Made by a program: the position numbers and the translations under genes. Below the pieces are notes generated by a model. The model had not been told where the DNA came from, did not search any database, and saw only the letters and a program-made list of their open reading frames with translations. From Staphylococcus simulans (GTDB lineage Bacteria > Bacillota > Bacilli > Staphylococcales > Staphylococcaceae): a stretch of 64,000 nt of DNA. Location: assembly GCF_002902285.1 (NCBI RefSeq), contig NZ_PPRU01000004.1, positions 62,001 through 126,000 on the forward strand, written 5' to 3'. Of this stretch, positions 38,754 through 48,977 are shown piece after piece. How positions within the stretch are numbered: position 1 is the first letter of the stretch; every line of letters begins with the position of its first letter.

Positions 38754-39905
38754 ATGACATTGTTAGAATCAGGATTAATTCATACAGAGATTCAACGTAA
38801 ATGGTTAACAAAATTACAATCAATCAAAGACGAATTTCAAGCACATGCAGCATACAATGATGCGCATAGCCGCTTCCCTCACGAGAATATTGATTGGCTC
38901 GTTAAAGAAGGTTATACCTTATTAACCTTGCCGAAAGCTTATGGCGGTGAAGGTGCGACAATTGAAGATATGGTTATCATCCAAAGTTATTTAGGTTCTA
39001 TTGATGGTGCCACAGCTTTATCTATCGGTTGGCATTTAAGTACTGCAGGACAAATATTTGAAGAACAAAAATGGGAGCCTCACCTACTCGATCAATTAGC
39101 ACAAGCTATTCAAGAAGGTGCGTTGATTAATAGAGCGGTGAGTGAAGCGGATACTGGAAGTCCGACACGTGGCGGCAAACCTTCAACACACGCTAAACGC
39201 TCAGGTTCAGAATATGTTTTAAACGGCGTTAAAACTTTTACTTCAATGTTGCCAGCTTTAACCCATTTCTTAGTCAGCGGCTACAATGAAGCCACAGACC
39301 AATTCGGTTTCTTCTTAGTTGAAAAAGAAACGCCTGGAGTGTCTGTTGCTGAAACTTGGAATGTGGTCGGCATGCGTGCGACTGAAAGCCATGACCTGGT
39401 ATTAGAAGATGTGCATATACCACAAGAAAACTTTGTAGAAGTTGCGGGCGGTTCAAAAGGACCGAACGGTTGGATTCTGCATATCCCAAGTGTGTATTTA
39501 GGTATTGCACAAGCTGCGGCAGATTATGCGAAAGACTTCGCCAAAACACATCAGCCGAATAGTATTGATTACCCTATCGGACATCTTCCGACTGTCCAAC
39601 AATCAATCGGTGAAATGGAGTCGTTATTACTTTCAGCACGTGCCTTTTTATGGTCTACAGCCCGTATGTATCATGAAGCCCCTGATGCACCTGTTTGGAA
39701 TGAAACTTCCGCAAGTAAAATTTTAGTAATGAATCAATGTTTGAAAGTCATCGATTTAGCAATGCGCATTGTCGGTGCGAAAAGTTTAGAAATGGATCGC
39801 CCGCTTCAACGCTATTATCGTGACATGCGTGCTGGTCTGCATAATCCGCCAATGGAAGATGCGGCTTACACAAATATTGCCAAATCAGAACTCAACTTAT
39901 TCTAG
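38754..39905 (+). CDS. Acyl-CoA dehydrogenase family protein
   Basis: A flavoprotein of about 383 residues with acyl-CoA dehydrogenase architecture: N-terminal helices (LVKEGYTLLTLPKAYGGEGA), middle beta domain (INRAVSEADTGSPTRGGKP), C-terminal helical domain ending RYYRDMRAGLHNPPMEDA. The base usually expected as Glu is not evident, so it may be a monooxygenase-like member. The start is ambiguous: ATG 38754 lies 1 base behind AGGAGG, TTG 38760 at a better 7 bases; the upstream ATG 38676 has no ribosome-binding site. A terminator follows. Confidence 0.85.
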   Translation: MTLLESGLIHTEIQRKWLTKLQSIKDEFQAHAAYNDAHSRFPHENIDWLVKEGYTLLTLPKAYGGEGATIEDMVIIQSYLGSIDGATALSIGWHLSTAGQIFEEQKWEPHLLDQLAQAIQEGALINRAVSEADTGSPTRGGKPSTHAKRSGSEYVLNGVKTFTSMLPALTHFLVSGYNEATDQFGFFLVEKETPGVSVAETWNVVGMRATESHDLVLEDVHIPQENFVEVAGGSKGPNGWILHIPSVYLGIAQAAADYAKDFAKTHQPNSIDYPIGHLPTVQQSIGEMESLLLSARAFLWSTARMYHEAPDAPVWNETSASKILVMNQCLKVIDLAMRIVGAKSLEMDRPLQRYYRDMRAGLHNPPMEDAAYTNIAKSELNLF

Positions 39906-39911
39906 TGACTT

Positions 39912-39945
39912 AACACTATGTTCAATAGTCGAACATAGTGTTTTT
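39912..39945 (+). terminator. Terminator of the acyl-CoA dehydrogenase-like gene
   Basis: Perfect 12-bp arms AACACTATGTTC / GAACATAGTGTT followed by TTT. Confidence 0.88.
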
Positions 39946-39989
39946 CATTTTAAACAAATAATAAATGTTGATTTATTTAGAAATTTATA

Positions 39990-40018
39990 TTGTGCTTTCT
40001 GCCAATACCCTTTATAAT
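39990..40018 (+). promoter_or_regulatory. Promoter of the siderophore-binding lipoprotein gene
   Basis: -35 TTGTGC (39990-39995), 17-base spacer, perfect -10 TATAAT (40013-40018). Confidence 0.55.
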
Positions 40019-40034
40019 TTTCAATAACGCTAAA

Positions 40035-40049
40035 CGATAATCGTTTTCA
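40035..40049 (+). promoter_or_regulatory. Fur-like box
   Basis: CGATAAT-C-GTTTTCA resembles the 7-1-7 Fur motif TGATAAT-N-ATTATCA, with 11-12 of 14 arm positions agreeing. It lies about 10 bases after the predicted transcription start, suited to iron-dependent repression. Confidence 0.55.
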
Positions 40050-40069
40050 ATTAGGAGGAAGATATAAAG

Positions 40070-40996
40070 ATGAAAAAATTACTCATCCCACTGATTGTGT
40101 TAGTCCTTGTGCTTGCAGCATGCGGTAAACAATCCAGTGATCAAAAAGATTCAAAAAAAGAAACACGTTCATATACAATGGATAACGGTAAGAAAGTAGA
40201 TATTCCGAAAGAACCTAAACGTATTGCGGTTGTTGCACCTACATACGCTGGCGGTGTAAAAAAATTAGGCGGTAACGTTGTAGCAGTCAACAGCCAAGTC
40301 GATGACAGCCCTATCTTAAAAGAAAAATTCAAAGGTGTTGAAAAAATCGGCGCCACTGGCAGCGAAGATGTTGAAAAAGTAATCAAACAAAAACCAGATT
40401 TAATCATTGTTTATTCAACAGATAAAAACATCAAGAAATATCAAAAAGCAGCTCCTACTGTAGTTTTCGACTACGCAAAACATAAGTACTTAGATCAACA
40501 AATTGAACTAGGTAAATTGTTAGGTAAAGAAGACGAAGCTAAAAAATGGACAGAGGATTGGAAAAAAGAAACTAAAAAAGATGGTAAAGAGATTCAAGAT
40601 AAAATCGGTAAAGATTCAACAATCTCATTATTAGATGAATTCGACAAAAAACTTTATACGTACGGTCCAAACTGGGGCCGCGGCGGTGAAGTGATTTATC
40701 AAGCATTCGGCTTACAAATGCCAGAAAAACAAAAAGAACTAGTTAAAAAAGATGGTTGGGCAGAAATCAAACAAGAAAAAATCCCTGAATATGCAGGCGA
40801 CTATATTGTATCAACACGTGCCGGCAAAGCTGAACCATCTTATACTCAAACAAACCTTTGGAAAAACCTTCCAGCAGTTAAAGAAGGACATGTCATCAAA
40901 GTAGATGCGAAAACATACTGGTTCAACGACCCTTACACATTAGAATTCATGCGTAAAGATTTAAAAGAAAAACTCGAACAAGCAGCTTCTAAATAA
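40070..40996 (+). CDS. Iron-siderophore ABC transporter binding lipoprotein (FhuD2-like)
   Basis: A 308-residue class III substrate-binding lipoprotein: signal peptide with lipobox VLVLAACGK, then the FecB/BtuF-type fold (PKRIAVVAPTYAGGVKKLGGNVVAV, QKPDLIIVYSTDKNIKKYQKAAPTVVF, LLDEFDKKLYTYGPNWGRGG). It captures ferric hydroxamate-type or related siderophores outside the membrane. No permease or ATPase is adjacent, as for S. aureus fhuD2, which uses FhuCBG encoded elsewhere. AGGAGGAAG precedes the ATG. A Fur-like box supports iron control. The ligand is inferred. Confidence 0.88.
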   Translation: MKKLLIPLIVLVLVLAACGKQSSDQKDSKKETRSYTMDNGKKVDIPKEPKRIAVVAPTYAGGVKKLGGNVVAVNSQVDDSPILKEKFKGVEKIGATGSEDVEKVIKQKPDLIIVYSTDKNIKKYQKAAPTVVFDYAKHKYLDQQIELGKLLGKEDEAKKWTEDWKKETKKDGKEIQDKIGKDSTISLLDEFDKKLYTYGPNWGRGGEVIYQAFGLQMPEKQKELVKKDGWAEIKQEKIPEYAGDYIVSTRAGKAEPSYTQTNLWKNLPAVKEGHVIKVDAKTYWFNDPYTLEFMRKDLKEKLEQAASK

Positions 40997-41000
40997 TATG

Positions 41001-41042
41001 AAAAAACGGCTTACACAGTAAACAGGTTGTGTAAGCCGTTTT
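41001..41042. terminator. Bidirectional terminator, siderophore lipoprotein / urea transporter
   Basis: Perfect 15-bp arms AAAACGGCTTACACA / TGTGTAAGCCGTTTT with 10-base loop. Confidence 0.92.
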
Positions 41043-41051
41043 CTTTATATA

Positions 41052-41981
41052 TTATTTATTTTCAGTTTCGCTTTCAACAGGCATCACATTTGGTTTACCT
41101 GCCATCAACATCAACCATGTTGCGACGATGAACGGTAATGTGAATACTGGCAAGCCGAAAGGTTTTAACCAAGTCACTAAACCAGCGTGTACAACCACTG
41201 TGATAAAAATACCAAATAACATACTTAAATATTTGTTAAATACTGAAGTTTCTTTAAAGGTAACACCTAAAGCCAATATTACTAAGATAACATTATAGCC
41301 ATATAATCCTGTATTTATATCATCATGGTTCGCCCCAAATAACATTACCACAAAAACACCGATAATATTTGCGACGACTGAGAAGATACCTGCACGTTTA
41401 GAAGCAATAAAGATACCAATCAGTATCAATAAGCCCCCTACTGTACTTTTCACCAAGAAAATTTCACTAAAGCCATCTAAGAAAGTCATCACACCGTTAA
41501 TCGCGTGATGTGAAAATGTAATCTCACGTACCGTAGAAGGTAAAATATTAACCCCAGCATTGACGTGTTCGAATTGGAAGGACATAAATAGAAACATCCA
41601 ACTGATAAACACATACGGCATGGTCAACATCGGCAAGTCAAAACGCGATAATAAATGACGAAATGCGGCACCAAGCGGTAATGTCAATACAACCGCAAGT
41701 GCTGTCATACCAATACCTTTAATGTCTGGCACTAAGAATATGGTTAAAGCCACACCTGTCAGCACTGGATTAAAACCAGCTAGCCCCTCTTTGATTTCTT
41801 CTTTGGAATAATTTGTATAAGGTGCTAATACATAAGCAATCAAACTAGAAAGCAATGCTGCTAGCCCTACTTTCCAATTTGCTACAAATAAACCTGCTAA
41901 AATGAATAGCCCTGTCCAAGCATTATTTAACAATAATACTTGTGAGATATTCTTTAATACAACGTCGACTAATTGACGCAT
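41052..41981 (-). CDS. yut: Urea transporter (UT family)
   Basis: A 309-residue UT-family urea channel with two homologous five-helix halves. Each half carries the family signature: EGLAGFNPVLTGVALTIF in the first and DDINTGLYGYNVILVILAL in the second (NPVL-like motif reads NVIL). The start follows CAGGTGAAGG. It is divergent from ureA, as in other staphylococci, and supplies urea to cytoplasmic urease. The symbol follows Yersinia/Staphylococcus usage. Confidence 0.9.
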   Translation of the reverse strand: MRQLVDVVLKNISQVLLLNNAWTGLFILAGLFVANWKVGLAALLSSLIAYVLAPYTNYSKEEIKEGLAGFNPVLTGVALTIFLVPDIKGIGMTALAVVLTLPLGAAFRHLLSRFDLPMLTMPYVFISWMFLFMSFQFEHVNAGVNILPSTVREITFSHHAINGVMTFLDGFSEIFLVKSTVGGLLILIGIFIASKRAGIFSVVANIIGVFVVMLFGANHDDINTGLYGYNVILVILALGVTFKETSVFNKYLSMLFGIFITVVVHAGLVTWLKPFGLPVFTLPFIVATWLMLMAGKPNVMPVESETENK

Positions 41982-42065
41982 CGATCCTTCACCTGATTTC
42001 TCAAAATTTATAAACAGTTATAATTTTAACAAAATAGGATTGTGAATAAAACCTATTGCTCTCTA

Positions 42066-42093
42066 TTTATAATTTTTTAAGATTAAAATACAA
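42066..42093 (-). promoter_or_regulatory. Candidate promoter of the urea transporter gene
   Basis: Reverse strand -35 TTGTAT (42088-42093), 16-base spacer, -10 TATAAA (42066-42071). Another AT-rich box nearer the gene could serve instead. Confidence 0.4.
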
Positions 42094-42208
42094 CGTTTGT
42101 TTGAAAATGTACCAAAAAAGGTAAAACTCCCTTGGGTTAATTAAAGTGTATATTCAAGCCTTAACTTGTTAATTTGCAATTATATTTGGCACCACAAATA
42201 TATATTTC

Positions 42209-42237
42209 TTGTATATCGATAAGTCGAGTCTTACAAT
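42209..42237 (+). promoter_or_regulatory. Promoter of the urease operon
   Basis: -35 TTGTAT (42209-42214), 17-base spacer, -10 TACAAT (42232-42237), about 40 bases before the ureA start. Confidence 0.55.
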
Positions 42238-42277
42238 GGATTAGTATTATTTAACATATATGAAAGAAGGGATTACT

Positions 42278-42580
42278 TTGCATTTTACTCAACGTGAACA
42301 AGATAAATTGATGTTGGTTATTGCGAATGACGTTGCACGCAGACGTCAAAAACGCGGTTTAAAATTAAACTATCCTGAAGCGGTAGCTATCATCAGTTAC
42401 GAAATGTTAGAAGGTGCAAGAGATGGTAAGAGCGTTGCCGACCTTATGAGTTACGGCAGACAAATTTTAAATAAGGATGATGTAATGGAAGGTGTAGCAG
42501 ATATGATCACAGACATCGAAGTTGAAGCTACATTCCCTGACGGCACAAAATTAATTACGATACATCATCCGATTGTTTAA
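42278..42580 (+). CDS. ureA: Urease subunit gamma
   Basis: A 100-residue urease gamma subunit ([21 protein letters not shown]...), structural part of the nickel enzyme that hydrolyses urea to ammonia and carbamate. The start is TTG at 42278, giving exactly the usual 100 residues and lying 6 bases behind AAGAAGGG; the in-frame ATG at 42260 has no ribosome-binding site. First gene of ureABCEFGD. Confidence 0.95.
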   Translation: MHFTQREQDKLMLVIANDVARRRQKRGLKLNYPEAVAIISYEMLEGARDGKSVADLMSYGRQILNKDDVMEGVADMITDIEVEATFPDGTKLITIHHPIV

Positions 42581-42596
42581 AGGGGGATTATATATT

Positions 42597-43010
42597 ATGA
42601 GACCTGGTGAAATTATAGTAAAACGTACTGAAATAGAAATAAATAAAGGTACTGATTCTACTGAAACAGTAATCGTTGTTAAAAATATAGGAGACCGCCC
42701 TATTCAAGTCGGTTCTCATTATCATTTTTTTGAAGTAAATGATGGCTTAAAATTTGATAGAGAGAAAGCATATGGTAAACATTTAGATATTCCAGCTGGC
42801 GCAGCTGTACGCTTTGAACCTGGGGATGAAAAGAAAGTACAACTTGTGGAATATAACGGTAATCGTCGTATTTACGGATTCCGAGGAATGGTTAATGGAC
42901 CGATTGATGAAGATCGTGTCTTCCGTGTAGACGATGATCATCCGAACGCTGGTATTAAAGACGACGAAGGAATGAAAAATGCGAATAAAGAAAGTGGGTA
43001 TGATCGATGA
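42597..43010 (+). CDS. ureB: Urease subunit beta
   Basis: A 137-residue beta subunit ([18 protein letters not shown]...), with [23 protein letters not shown] and [25 protein letters not shown] conserved. ATG at 42597 lies behind AAAGGGGGA. The stop overlaps ureC by 4 bases (ATGA). The C-terminal 25 residues are a charged tail typical of staphylococcal UreB. Confidence 0.97.
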   Translation: MRPGEIIVKRTEIEINKGTDSTETVIVVKNIGDRPIQVGSHYHFFEVNDGLKFDREKAYGKHLDIPAGAAVRFEPGDEKKVQLVEYNGNRRIYGFRGMVNGPIDEDRVFRVDDDHPNAGIKDDEGMKNANKESGYDR

Positions 43011-44722
43011 GCTTTAAAATGACACAATCTCAATATACAAGTTTATATGGTCCGACTGTCGGTGATTCTATTCGATTAGCTGATACAAACTTGTTTGCAC
43101 GAGTAGAAAAAGACTATGCGTCATATGGGGATGAAGCTACTTTCGGCGGCGGTAAATCTGTGCGTGACGGTATGGCTCAAAACCCTAACGTAACACGTGA
43201 TGACCGTAATGTTGCAGATACTGTTATTACAAACGCAGTTATTATTGATTACGATAAAGTATACAAAGCAGATATCGGAATTAAAAACGGCTATATCATG
43301 AGATATGGTAAAGCTGGTAACCCTGATATTATGGACAACGTTAATATCATTATCGGTGCAAACACTGATATCATTTCAGCTGAAGGTAAGATCGTAACAG
43401 CTGGCGGTATTGATACACACGTGCACTTTATTAACCCTGAACAATCATGGGTTGCGCTTGAAAGTGGTGTTACAACACATATCGGCGGCGGTACTGGTGC
43501 TTCTGAAGGTTCTAAAGCCACTACGGTTGCTCCAGGTCCATGGCATATGCACCGTATGTTAGAAGCAGCTGAAGCTTTACCAGTCAACGTTGGTTTCACT
43601 GGTAAAGGACAAGCACACAACCACACAGCATTAATTGAACAAATCCACGCTGGCGCAATCGGCTTGAAAGTCCATGAGGACTGGGGAGCAACACCATCTG
43701 CGCTAAGTCATGCATTAGACGTAGCTGATGATTATGATGTTCAAATCGCATTACACGCAGATACGTTGAATGAAGCGGGCTTCATGGAAGATACGATGAA
43801 AGCAATCAAAGACCGTGTCATTCATATGTACCACACTGAAGGTGCTGGTGGCGGACATGCGCCTGACTTAATCAAATCAGCAAGCTATCCTAATGTCCTT
43901 CCATCATCTACTAACCCAACACTACCTTACACAACAAATACAATTGATGAGCACTTAGATATGGTTATGATTACACACCACTTGAACGCTTCTATTCCTG
44001 AAGACGTAGCATTCGCTGATTCACGTATCCGTAAAGAAACAATTGCAGCGGAAGACGTATTACAAGATATGGGTGTATTCAGTATGGTCAGCTCTGACTC
44101 ACAAGCAATGGGTCGTGTCGGTGAAGTTATCACACGTACATGGCAAGTCGCACACCGTATGAAAGAACAACGCGGTTATTTAGATGGCGACTCAGAATAC
44201 AATGACAACAACCGTATCAAACGTTATATCGCAAAATACACAATCAACCCTGCGATTACACACGGTATCTCAGAATATGTCGGTTCAATTGAATCTGGCA
44301 AACTTGCGGATATTGTAATTTGGGAGCCTGCATTCTTTGGTGTAAAACCTGATGTTGTCTTAAAAGGCGGAATGATCAGTACAGCAATCAACGGTGATGC
44401 AAATGGTTCTATCCCAATCTCAGAACCTCTTAAATTCCGTAAAATGTACGGTCAACTTGGCGGTAACATGACAGGTACAAACATGACATTCGTATCAAAC
44501 ATTGCTTATATGAACGATATTCAACGTCAATTGAACTTGCATCGTTTAATCCGTCCAGTTAAAAATATCCGTAACCTACGTAAAACAGATATGAAAAACA
44601 ATACAGCAACACCAAAATTAGACGTAGATCCACAAACGTATGAAGTGTTTGTAGATGGCGAAAAAATCACAAGCGAACCTGCTAAAGAGTTGCCATTAAC
44701 ACAACGTTACTTCTTATTCTAG
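43007..44722 (+). CDS. ureC: Urease subunit alpha
   Basis: The 571-residue catalytic subunit. Nickel ligands and active-site residues are visible: His138 and His140 (THVHF), the carbamylated Lys221 (GLKVHEDW), His250 (ALHADT), His276 ([10 protein letters not shown]) and the Asp in SSDSQAMGR. The mobile flap reads MVMITHHLN, with Thr323 where most bacterial ureases have Cys in VCHHL. This substitution is known from S. xylosus urease and removes the thiol-sensitive flap residue. The protein needs UreEFGD for nickel insertion. Confidence 0.98.
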   Translation: MSFKMTQSQYTSLYGPTVGDSIRLADTNLFARVEKDYASYGDEATFGGGKSVRDGMAQNPNVTRDDRNVADTVITNAVIIDYDKVYKADIGIKNGYIMRYGKAGNPDIMDNVNIIIGANTDIISAEGKIVTAGGIDTHVHFINPEQSWVALESGVTTHIGGGTGASEGSKATTVAPGPWHMHRMLEAAEALPVNVGFTGKGQAHNHTALIEQIHAGAIGLKVHEDWGATPSALSHALDVADDYDVQIALHADTLNEAGFMEDTMKAIKDRVIHMYHTEGAGGGHAPDLIKSASYPNVLPSSTNPTLPYTTNTIDEHLDMVMITHHLNASIPEDVAFADSRIRKETIAAEDVLQDMGVFSMVSSDSQAMGRVGEVITRTWQVAHRMKEQRGYLDGDSEYNDNNRIKRYIAKYTINPAITHGISEYVGSIESGKLADIVIWEPAFFGVKPDVVLKGGMISTAINGDANGSIPISEPLKFRKMYGQLGGNMTGTNMTFVSNIAYMNDIQRQLNLHRLIRPVKNIRNLRKTDMKNNTATPKLDVDPQTYEVFVDGEKITSEPAKELPLTQRYFLF

Positions 44723-44735
44723 GAGGCAAGCTTTC

Positions 44736-45188
44736 ATGATAGTAGAAGAAATTCTTGGCAATATCGCCAATTTATCACCTGAAGAAAAACAAAAGCACAC
44801 TGAAAAAGTGTATCTAGAAAACTCTGATTTAGTTAAACGCATCCAACGTGTTAAAACTGACCACGGTAATGAAATCGGAATCCGCTTAAAAAACCCTGTA
44901 GACTTGCAGTATGGCGATATCTTATATGAAGATGACAACAACCGTATCGTGGTTGATGTCAATTCTGAAGATATTTTGGTTATCAAACCACGTTCACTGC
45001 AAGAAATGGGAGATATTGCCCATCAGCTGGGTAACCGTCATTTACCTGCACAATTCACAGAAAGTGAAATGTTGGTACAATACGATTATTTAGTTGAAGA
45101 TTTATTAAAATCATTAGGCATCCCCCACTCACGTGAGGATCGCAAAGTAAACAAAGCCTTCCGTCATATAGGACATTCACATGATTGA
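44736..45188 (+). CDS. ureE: Urease accessory protein UreE
   Basis: A 150-residue nickel-binding metallochaperone. The C-terminus is a short histidine tail, RHIGHSHD, rather than the long His-rich tails of some species. AGGAGG precedes the ATG. It overlaps ureF by 8 bases. Confidence 0.95.
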   Translation: MIVEEILGNIANLSPEEKQKHTEKVYLENSDLVKRIQRVKTDHGNEIGIRLKNPVDLQYGDILYEDDNNRIVVDVNSEDILVIKPRSLQEMGDIAHQLGNRHLPAQFTESEMLVQYDYLVEDLLKSLGIPHSREDRKVNKAFRHIGHSHD

Positions 45189-45870
45189 TCATGCGTCTTT
45201 ACGCTTGTTTCAATTTTGCGATTCGCAATTCCCTACAGGTGCTTTCAGCCATTCATTCGGATTAGAAACTTATATCCAAAGAGGGACTGTTCATGATGAA
45301 CAGTCCTTCCAAGAATGGTTGAAACTGTTTTTAAGTGAACAACTCACATATGCGGATGGATTAGCGATGCGCTTCGTTTACGAAGCACTGAATCAGAATG
45401 ATGAAAAAAGAGTGTTAGAATTAGATCGTTTATTATTTGTTCAAAATATGCCGAGAGAAACACGTGTCGGTACCAAACAAATGGGAACACGTATGGTGAA
45501 ACTAGCTGATGAACTTTACGATAGTGAATGGATTCATTGGTATCACGAACAATATCAAGCAAAACAAGCGAAATTGCATCCAGCAATCTGCTTTACAATG
45601 CTTGGTCATTATCTCGGTGTCGATATTGAAATGATTATCGATTATTATTTATATCAAAACGTTTCATCTTTAACTCAAAATGCGGTCAGAGCCATTCCAT
45701 TAGGACAAACTGCAGGTCAACGTATTGTGACGCAGATGATTCCTTTTATGAAACAAACACGCGACCATATTTTTGAGCTTAAAGCATCTGAATTCGGCAT
45801 CACTGCACCAGGACTTGAAATCAATCAAATGGAACATGAAAAAGTGAATGTACGAATCTTTATTTCTTAG
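45181..45870 (+). CDS. ureF: Urease accessory protein UreF
   Basis: A 229-residue helical chaperone ([24 protein letters not shown] is its hallmark) that works with UreD and UreG to control GTP-dependent nickel insertion. The start overlaps ureE out of frame. Confidence 0.95.
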   Translation: MIDHASLRLFQFCDSQFPTGAFSHSFGLETYIQRGTVHDEQSFQEWLKLFLSEQLTYADGLAMRFVYEALNQNDEKRVLELDRLLFVQNMPRETRVGTKQMGTRMVKLADELYDSEWIHWYHEQYQAKQAKLHPAICFTMLGHYLGVDIEMIIDYYLYQNVSSLTQNAVRAIPLGQTAGQRIVTQMIPFMKQTRDHIFELKASEFGITAPGLEINQMEHEKVNVRIFIS

Positions 45871-45882
45871 GAGGCAAGATTT

Positions 45883-46497
45883 ATGACTCAACCTATTAAA
45901 ATCGGAGTCGGCGGCCCTGTAGGCGCAGGTAAAACCGAACTTGTAGAAAAAGTAGTAAAACATCTTTCTAAAGAGTTAAGCATCGGTGTTATTACAAATG
46001 ATATTTATACAAAAGAAGACGAAAAAATCTTAGTAAATTCTGGCGTACTTCCTGCAGATCGTATCATCGGAGTTGAAACTGGCGGTTGCCCTCATACAGC
46101 AATTCGTGAAGATGCTTCAATGAACTTTGCGGCAATTGATGAATTAGTTGAACGTCATGAAGATATTGAATTGATTTTCGTAGAATCAGGCGGCGACAAC
46201 TTAGCTGCGACATTCAGTCCAGAACTTGTAGATTTCTCAATTTATATTATCGACGTTGCACAAGGTGAAAAAATCCCACGTAAAGGCGGACAAGGTATGA
46301 TTAAATCTGATTTCTTCATCATCAACAAAACAGATTTAGCACCTTATGTCGGCGCATCTTTAGACCAAATGGCTGAAGATACACGTACTTTCCGTGGTGA
46401 TCGTCCATTCACATTCACAAACCTTAAAACAGAAGAAGGTTTAGACAATGTGATTAACTGGATTGAACGTGATGTGCTGCTTAAAGGACTAGAGTAA
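45883..46497 (+). CDS. ureG: Urease accessory GTPase UreG
   Basis: A 204-residue SIMIBI-class GTPase with P-loop [11 protein letters not shown], the metal-binding Cys-Pro-His in [15 protein letters not shown], and the G4 motif NKTD. It powers nickel transfer into apo-urease. AGGAGG precedes the ATG. It overlaps ureD by 1 base (TAATG). Confidence 0.98.
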   Translation: MTQPIKIGVGGPVGAGKTELVEKVVKHLSKELSIGVITNDIYTKEDEKILVNSGVLPADRIIGVETGGCPHTAIREDASMNFAAIDELVERHEDIELIFVESGGDNLAATFSPELVDFSIYIIDVAQGEKIPRKGGQGMIKSDFFIINKTDLAPYVGASLDQMAEDTRTFRGDRPFTFTNLKTEEGLDNVINWIERDVLLKGLE

Positions 46498-47336
46498 TGT
46501 CTGAAGAAAAGCAATGGACAGGACAGTTAGATATCACCGTCTTTAATGACGGTGAACGTTCTGTAGCACGCGATATCTTTTTTGAACAAGCATTAAAAGT
46601 GATTCGCCCTATTTATTTAAATGGCTCAAATATCCCGACATTCTATATTGTTAATGTCGGCGGCGGCTATTTAGATGGAGACCGTTATCGCTTAAATGTT
46701 AAGGTGAAAGAAAATGCGGCAACGACACTCACATCGCAAGGTGCAACAAAAATCTACAAAACATTGAAAGATCATGTTGAACAGTACCAAACGTTCACGA
46801 TTGAAGATAACGCTTATATGGAATATGTAGGCGATCCGATTATAGCTTATAAAGATGCAAAGTTTTATCAGCATAATCAGTATCATCTGGCTAAAACCGG
46901 CGCAATGTTTTATACCGATATCTTAACGCCTGGTTATTCTCCAGATGAAGCGCACTTTACGTATGACTATCTTCATCTTCTTAATGAAATTTTCGTTGAC
47001 GGTGAATTAGTCGTCTATGATAACTTGTTGTTGGATCCAAATAAAAATCGTGTAGATGCTTTAGGTTATATGGAAGGTTATTCTCATCTAGGGTCTTGTT
47101 ATTTCATTCATCCAGATGCGAATAAAGAAACAGTTGAAGAACTTTATGAGATTATGGCACCTTATGCGAAACAAGAAGACTGCAGAGTCGGTATTACTGA
47201 ACTTGCAACACATGGTATCAGTATCCGTATTCTTGCACATCAAACTGATTTAATTTTAGATATTCTAAATGACGTGCAACAACAACTTGTCAGAAAACAT
47301 TATGACAGAGATGTAGATTTCTTAAGAAAATATTAA
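46497..47336 (+). CDS. ureD: Urease accessory protein UreD (UreH)
   Basis: A 279-residue scaffold protein binding apo-urease and Ure[32 protein letters not shown] and [17 protein letters not shown] are conserved. Last gene of the operon; two hairpins follow. No nickel transporter gene is present in this window, so nickel must be supplied by a system encoded elsewhere. Confidence 0.96.
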   Translation: MSEEKQWTGQLDITVFNDGERSVARDIFFEQALKVIRPIYLNGSNIPTFYIVNVGGGYLDGDRYRLNVKVKENAATTLTSQGATKIYKTLKDHVEQYQTFTIEDNAYMEYVGDPIIAYKDAKFYQHNQYHLAKTGAMFYTDILTPGYSPDEAHFTYDYLHLLNEIFVDGELVVYDNLLLDPNKNRVDALGYMEGYSHLGSCYFIHPDANKETVEELYEIMAPYAKQEDCRVGITELATHGISIRILAHQTDLILDILNDVQQQLVRKHYDRDVDFLRKY

Positions 47337-47338
47337 TA

Positions 47339-47363
47339 GCAATCAAGTTATACACCTGATTGC
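47339..47363 (+). repeat. Small hairpin after ureD
   Basis: GCAATCA / TGATTGC with an 11-base loop and no T-tract, directly before the real terminator. It might protect the urease mRNA 3' end. Confidence 0.4.
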
Positions 47364-47369
47364 AAACTA

Positions 47370-47405
47370 AAGGACGGTTATTCATTCTTTGATAACCGTC
47401 CTTTT
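47370..47405. terminator. Terminator of the urease operon
   Basis: Perfect 12-bp arms AAGGACGGTTAT / ATAACCGTCCTT followed by TT; convergent with the patatin gene. Confidence 0.88.
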
Positions 47406-47425
47406 TACATACATAATTTTATAAG

Positions 47426-48286
47426 TTACTGTTTGTTCCAAAATGCTTTCAGCGCTTGTGCTTCTTCATGCCCTTGTTGGCGTGCAGCTTCAGCTACTTC
47501 TTTACGTAATGCACCATTCATTGTATTATAATCATATTTTTCCAGAATACTCATTACAGTGCTATCTGGTTTGACTGTATACACACTTTGACCTCGTTCT
47601 TGCATATGGTCCACTAAACCAGATAATGCATACGGTGTTTTCACTGGTAAATTCGCAGCTAATACCACAACTTTATCCGCTTCACTGACATCTGGATTAT
47701 CCATAGAATAAGAACCGCCATCATAATAGTGTTTATCATGCAGTTGAATCGTCGGATAAGCCCCTTGGAATGCGCCACTCGCCGCAATAGCTTTAACTAA
47801 CGGTACATCAGAGTTTTCATCAAATACACGACGTTGATTTGTTTCTACTTCTGTCACTACAATTTTGATTTTAGGTGTCCAGCCCGAAACTGCATTGCCT
47901 AAGCTGTTTCTGATCATATTGAGTCGTTCTGTTTCAGGCAAATCTACTTTAGGATGCATAGCCATCCGACTCATACCATCAATCCATTCTTCTACAGTAC
48001 GCGCATTTTTCTCTAATTGATCAAATTGCGCAAAGATATCTGCTAAATCATCATCCGTTAATGGATTTTCAGCTTCTCTTTGATAGTTTAGTTGTTCTTC
48101 CCATATTGTTTCCCAGTCTGCTTCTGATGCGAGAACTGTGCCCACTTGTGCACCCGCAGATGTTCCGACAAATTCATCGGCATCTCTCAAGTCTAAACCT
48201 TTCTCAGCTAAACCTCTTAAATAACCGATTTCCCATGCCATGCCGAATTGACCGCCGGCACCTAAAATTACTGATGTTGTTGCCAT
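47426..48286 (-). CDS. Patatin-like phospholipase family protein
   Basis: A 286-residue patatin-fold hydrolase. The nucleophile elbow GTSAG lies near residue 43, the glycine-rich oxyanion loop GAGGQFGMAWE at the N-terminus, and the catalytic Asp in YYDGGSY. It is probably a cytoplasmic lipid acyl hydrolase of the RssA-like group. The ATG at 48286 is behind AAGGAAGTG. The substrate is unknown. In S. aureus, sarR follows ureD more closely, so this and the next two genes look like an insertion. Confidence 0.85.
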   Translation of the reverse strand: MATTSVILGAGGQFGMAWEIGYLRGLAEKGLDLRDADEFVGTSAGAQVGTVLASEADWETIWEEQLNYQREAENPLTDDDLADIFAQFDQLEKNARTVEEWIDGMSRMAMHPKVDLPETERLNMIRNSLGNAVSGWTPKIKIVVTEVETNQRRVFDENSDVPLVKAIAASGAFQGAYPTIQLHDKHYYDGGSYSMDNPDVSEADKVVVLAANLPVKTPYALSGLVDHMQERGQSVYTVKPDSTVMSILEKYDYNTMNGALRKEVAEAARQQGHEEAQALKAFWNKQ

Positions 48287-48322
48287 ATGATTCACTTCCT
48301 TCAACTTTTATTATGACATGAA

Positions 48323-48799
48323 TTATTGATCTTTGTTTAAAATCCAGCTTCCTGTCGCAAGATAGCTCGCAAATGCACACCATAATGCATAAGGCACCAT
48401 TAACAAGCCGCTGCGTTTATCTGCTTTATAGAAATTGACTGCCGTGACGACAACAGATGCGAATAAAGCATAACTTTCAATCATTGCTGCTCCACGTAGT
48501 TTATATTTGAAATACAATACAGACCATAAGAAATTCAAACCAAGTTGTGTATAGTGTGAAATCGGTACAGATTTATCTTTACTTGCGTTACGTGCAATCA
48601 TATATGCGACGCCCATCGCAAGATACAAACCTGACCAGACAATGGGATACGTAATACCTGGCGGTGAAAGCGGCGGGTTCTTTTCTTTTTGATAAACTTG
48701 ACGTGCATTGCTTGTCGCATATTTTGCTACCAAAGTGCCCCCTACTGTCGGCGTTATTAAATGTACAATATCTCTCAGAACTTTGAATGGTTGTTTCAA
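48323..48799 (-). CDS. TspO/MBR family protein
   Basis: A 158-residue five-helix membrane protein. NPPLSPPGITYPIVWSGLYLAMGVAY corresponds to the WxxPP...P..W signature of TspO, and LNFLWSVLYFKYKLRGAA is its second conserved region. Family members bind porphyrins and affect stress responses. The start is TTG at 48799, behind AAGGAAGGG. It may be co-transcribed with the patatin gene, 36 bases downstream. Confidence 0.85.
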   Translation of the reverse strand: MKQPFKVLRDIVHLITPTVGGTLVAKYATSNARQVYQKEKNPPLSPPGITYPIVWSGLYLAMGVAYMIARNASKDKSVPISHYTQLGLNFLWSVLYFKYKLRGAAMIESYALFASVVVTAVNFYKADKRSGLLMVPYALWCAFASYLATGSWILNKDQ

Positions 48800-48977
48800 A
48801 CTATCCCTTCCTTCTGTTTCATATAATTATTTTCTTTACTTTATGTATCTACCCTTTAGAAAAAGTATTAAATATCATCGTTGTATGTTTATGTTATTAT
48901 CTGCGTGATGCTGCATAACAACAGGCTTTTTCGGGAATATCAATATAGACCATCTTATATGTATGAGGTGAATTTAT

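Noticed and set aside
42260..42277. Longer UreA start at 42260
   Set aside because: No ribosome-binding site. The TTG at 42278 gives the canonical 100-residue protein.
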